Assembly: GCA_008933995.1 (NCBI GenBank)
Contig: WARS01000046.1
Span: 10,120,526-10,184,525, forward strand
Reading direction: 5' to 3'
DNA from: Datnioides undecimradiatus
Lineage: Eukaryota; Chordata; Actinopteri; Lobotiformes; Datnioididae
DNA: 64,000 nucleotides
Shown here: one piece after another, positions 61,863 to 64,000 of the stretch
Layout: each line of letters starts with the position of its first letter
How positions within the stretch are numbered: position 1 is the stretch's first letter
Translations under genes and position numbers: made by a program
The notes under the pieces: model-generated
The model's input: only the letters and a program-made list of their open reading frames with translations
What the model was told of the DNA's origin: nothing
Databases searched by the model: none

Positions 61863-63749
61863 CATGTGGTTTATGAAGGCAGATCTAAACTGCCATATTC
61901 AAATCCTCTGGCCATTTTAGTGCTTTAGTCGGTCTAGAAATAAGTGATTTGATTGTTCCTCTATTGCGTGTGTGTGTATTGATGTGTGTGTGACTTCTCA
62001 TTACATTGGTGGTGCCACAGTGTCTGTGACCAGTGACTGAGTCATAAAATAATATGGTTTGCATTAAACATTAAAGGCTATAAATTAAAAAGGGGGCCAT
62101 TAATAAACAAATGTGACTCAAGAGAGGGTCTCGTTATACATAAAGTGTTTATTTTGTTTATTTTAATTATAAATCAGGCTGAGGAAGCAGACCACAAACA
62201 CCAACATGTGTGATTTTGGTGAGGTCATTCTTTGCTTTAATGCTTTTTCTAAAGCCTTGTGATAATTGAATCCTCAAACTTTTGTATTGATTGTAACTGT
62301 AAATCATCCCAACACTGAAAACTCCCCTTAGACAGTGACTGATAATGTAATGACAGGGCTGTCTTGTATCTGATAATAGTTAGGCATACACAGAGATGTG
62401 TGTCAAAGAAAAATACAGTATGTGTGCTCTGCAATCAGCTGTTGCAGAGATGTGAAGTTTGGAGATGCTCTGTCACTTGCTCAAAAGTACCCCCATGGTT
62501 ACCACATACCAGTGGCATGCGCTGCACACGCGAAATGACATCACAGGTAACAGAGAGCCCATGAGATGAGCGAAGGAGGATTAGAGTGCTATCACAACAA
62601 AGATGAAAGATTGGATTATTGTAGTACATGCTGTTCTTTTAAAAATCTGAATTTATTTCTGCATTTCCACATTATTACAGTTACAAGAAAGTATGAAATG
62701 AGGACACAAAAATAACTCACTATTATTAGATTAGAACCAAATCTGTTCATTTAGGGGGCCCGTTGCTCTGACGGAACACATACATGTATCTTTTGGGGAT
62801 ATAGTCACTTTTCTAATACTTTTTTACATCCCACGAAATATAAACTTTTTGGAAATGAAAGTTTTAACATGAAAATGATGTTTCATTGTGTCATCAACGT
62901 TGCTATCCTAGCTAACAGCAAAGGCCGCATTCCCTGAAAAGTGACTTAAGAGATTCACCCTGCAGACAGTGTCATTATCCGGACTCTTGGGAAACCCTGC
63001 AGCAAGTTTCTGTAAAGTCATCAATACATGACACATCCACACTTTAATCCACAGCTCTGACTCCTTGTTCTCCTGGGGTAAACAGTTGTGGCCAGGCCTG
63101 CTTTACATCACTGCAGTTGTGTTGACATGGAATAAATTAACACTGTTTGCCCACAGTGTCACAACACGTACGTACTCCATGCTCTGTTCTGTGAGGCCTG
63201 TAGAATGAGTGATAAGTGACTTAAGTTCATGGAACCCACCTTCCCATTCGCAGCACTCAATCATACTTTTCTATCCAACTGTCTTAAATTTATGATAAAG
63301 ATCTTGACAAGTCTAGGCAGGATTAACAGTTAATCACATTGAATGATTAGTCAACAGTTACTCAAGTGCTCCCTTTAAGTATACAGTCTGGATTACTTGA
63401 GTATTTCCAGATTGTGCTGCTTTATTTGGCTGCTTTGTTTAATAATTATATAGCAATAGCATTTTTCTATATGAATATAAATTCAGCCTGTTTAATTTTC
63501 TCATAACAGTGAAAAAACTGCTTGTTTACTCTATTTCAGCCTGTTTACACTGCAAATTAACTCATTTCCCTTGTCTAAAATCCATTTTTCTTCTGCTTAA
63601 CTATTTTGCATTTCATGACACAAACAGTAATCAACAATTGTATTTTAAATCAAAACTGTTTGAAATAGTAGTACTGCATTGTGAAACAAGGATTTGCAGG
63701 ACAGAAATGTGTTATGACTAAACTACCTGAAGATTCAACTGCCCAACAG

Positions 63750-63945
63750 ATCAGCTCCACCTCAACCAACAACAATAACAACAGTGCTCACACTGTACTG
63801 TAACTGTTGTTATATATAACATGCTCAAAGGGGTCATTCTGCACAATGATTATTACTTTTGGTGCTCCAAGTACATTTTGCTGATAATACTTCAGTACAT
63901 ATTGCCTGTAGCAGAGTATTTTACATTACTGTATTTCTAGTTTTA
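63750..63945 (+). mobile_element. Repeat family 2, 3' part
   Basis: GGGGTCATTCTGCACAATGA corresponds to the TCCATATTGCATAACA block of the copy at 19.9 kb; TACTTCAGTACAT and GAGTATTTTACATTACTG tail blocks follow. Confidence 0.5.
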
Positions 63946-63961
63946 CTTAACGTCCTTTCTT

Positions 63962-64000
63962 TAAAGGAATAGTTCAACATTTTGGAAACAATAACTATTC
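63962..64000 (+). mobile_element. Repeat family 1 left end, cut by the window edge
   Basis: TTAAAGGAATAGTTCAACAT then TTTGG is the terminal sequence of family 1. It sits directly after a family 2 tail. Confidence 0.5.

Larger units (their letters stand above)
57848..64000. other. Downstream noncoding DNA
   Basis: Apart from the pigh 3' UTR, no exon or RNA gene was recognised. The segment at 59.2-59.55 kb is less AT-rich than its surroundings and open in several short frames without homology. Repeats are listed separately. The next gene must lie beyond the window or be too divergent to see. Confidence 0.5.

Overview
The window is nuclear DNA from a ray-finned fish, most likely a percomorph teleost. 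The evidence is six intron-bearing vertebrate genes with compact introns, many CA/TG microsatellites beside exons, and two dispersed repeat families of a kind familiar from perch-like fish. No prokaryotic, viral or CRISPR feature was seen. Gene models were built by joining exons by hand at GT-AG (once GC-AG) junctions and checking that reading phase and protein similarity agree across every junction.

Layout from left to right: 1-9.0 kb holds no supported gene. A syntaxin-7-like SNARE gene (stx7l, minus) spans 9.4-14.6 kb. A LEG1/C6orf58 secreted-protein gene (plus) spans 16.6-19.7 kb and carries an apparent frameshift in exon 1. The BAF-complex histone reader gene dpf3 (minus) spans 20.5-42.3 kb, including a long 3' UTR, a 7.7 kb first intron, a DPF3a-type alternative last exon and a 42-nt cassette exon inside the C2H2 finger. 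dcaf4 (plus) spans 43.2-47.8 kb, zfyve1/DFCP1 (minus) 49.7-55.3 kb and pigh (plus) 56.1-58.2 kb. The remaining 5.8 kb is noncoding with repeats and a few regulatory-like motifs.

The genes alternate strictly in orientation (- + - + - +), giving three divergent pairs (stx7l/leg1, dpf3/dcaf4, zfyve1/pigh) and two convergent pairs. The first two genes have human counterparts on chromosome 6q and the last four on 14q24, so the window spans a junction between two ancestral linkage blocks. The products do not form one pathway: they act in endosomal fusion, secretion, chromatin remodelling, CUL4 ubiquitin ligation, autophagy/PI3P signalling and GPI-anchor synthesis.

The points most worth following up are the leg1 frameshift with a transposon-derived stop codon, the two alternative-splicing modules of dpf3, a protein-supported GC-AG intron in zfyve1, and a pair of inverted near-identical 14-mers in the zfyve1/pigh promoter. 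I found no wholly new biological system.
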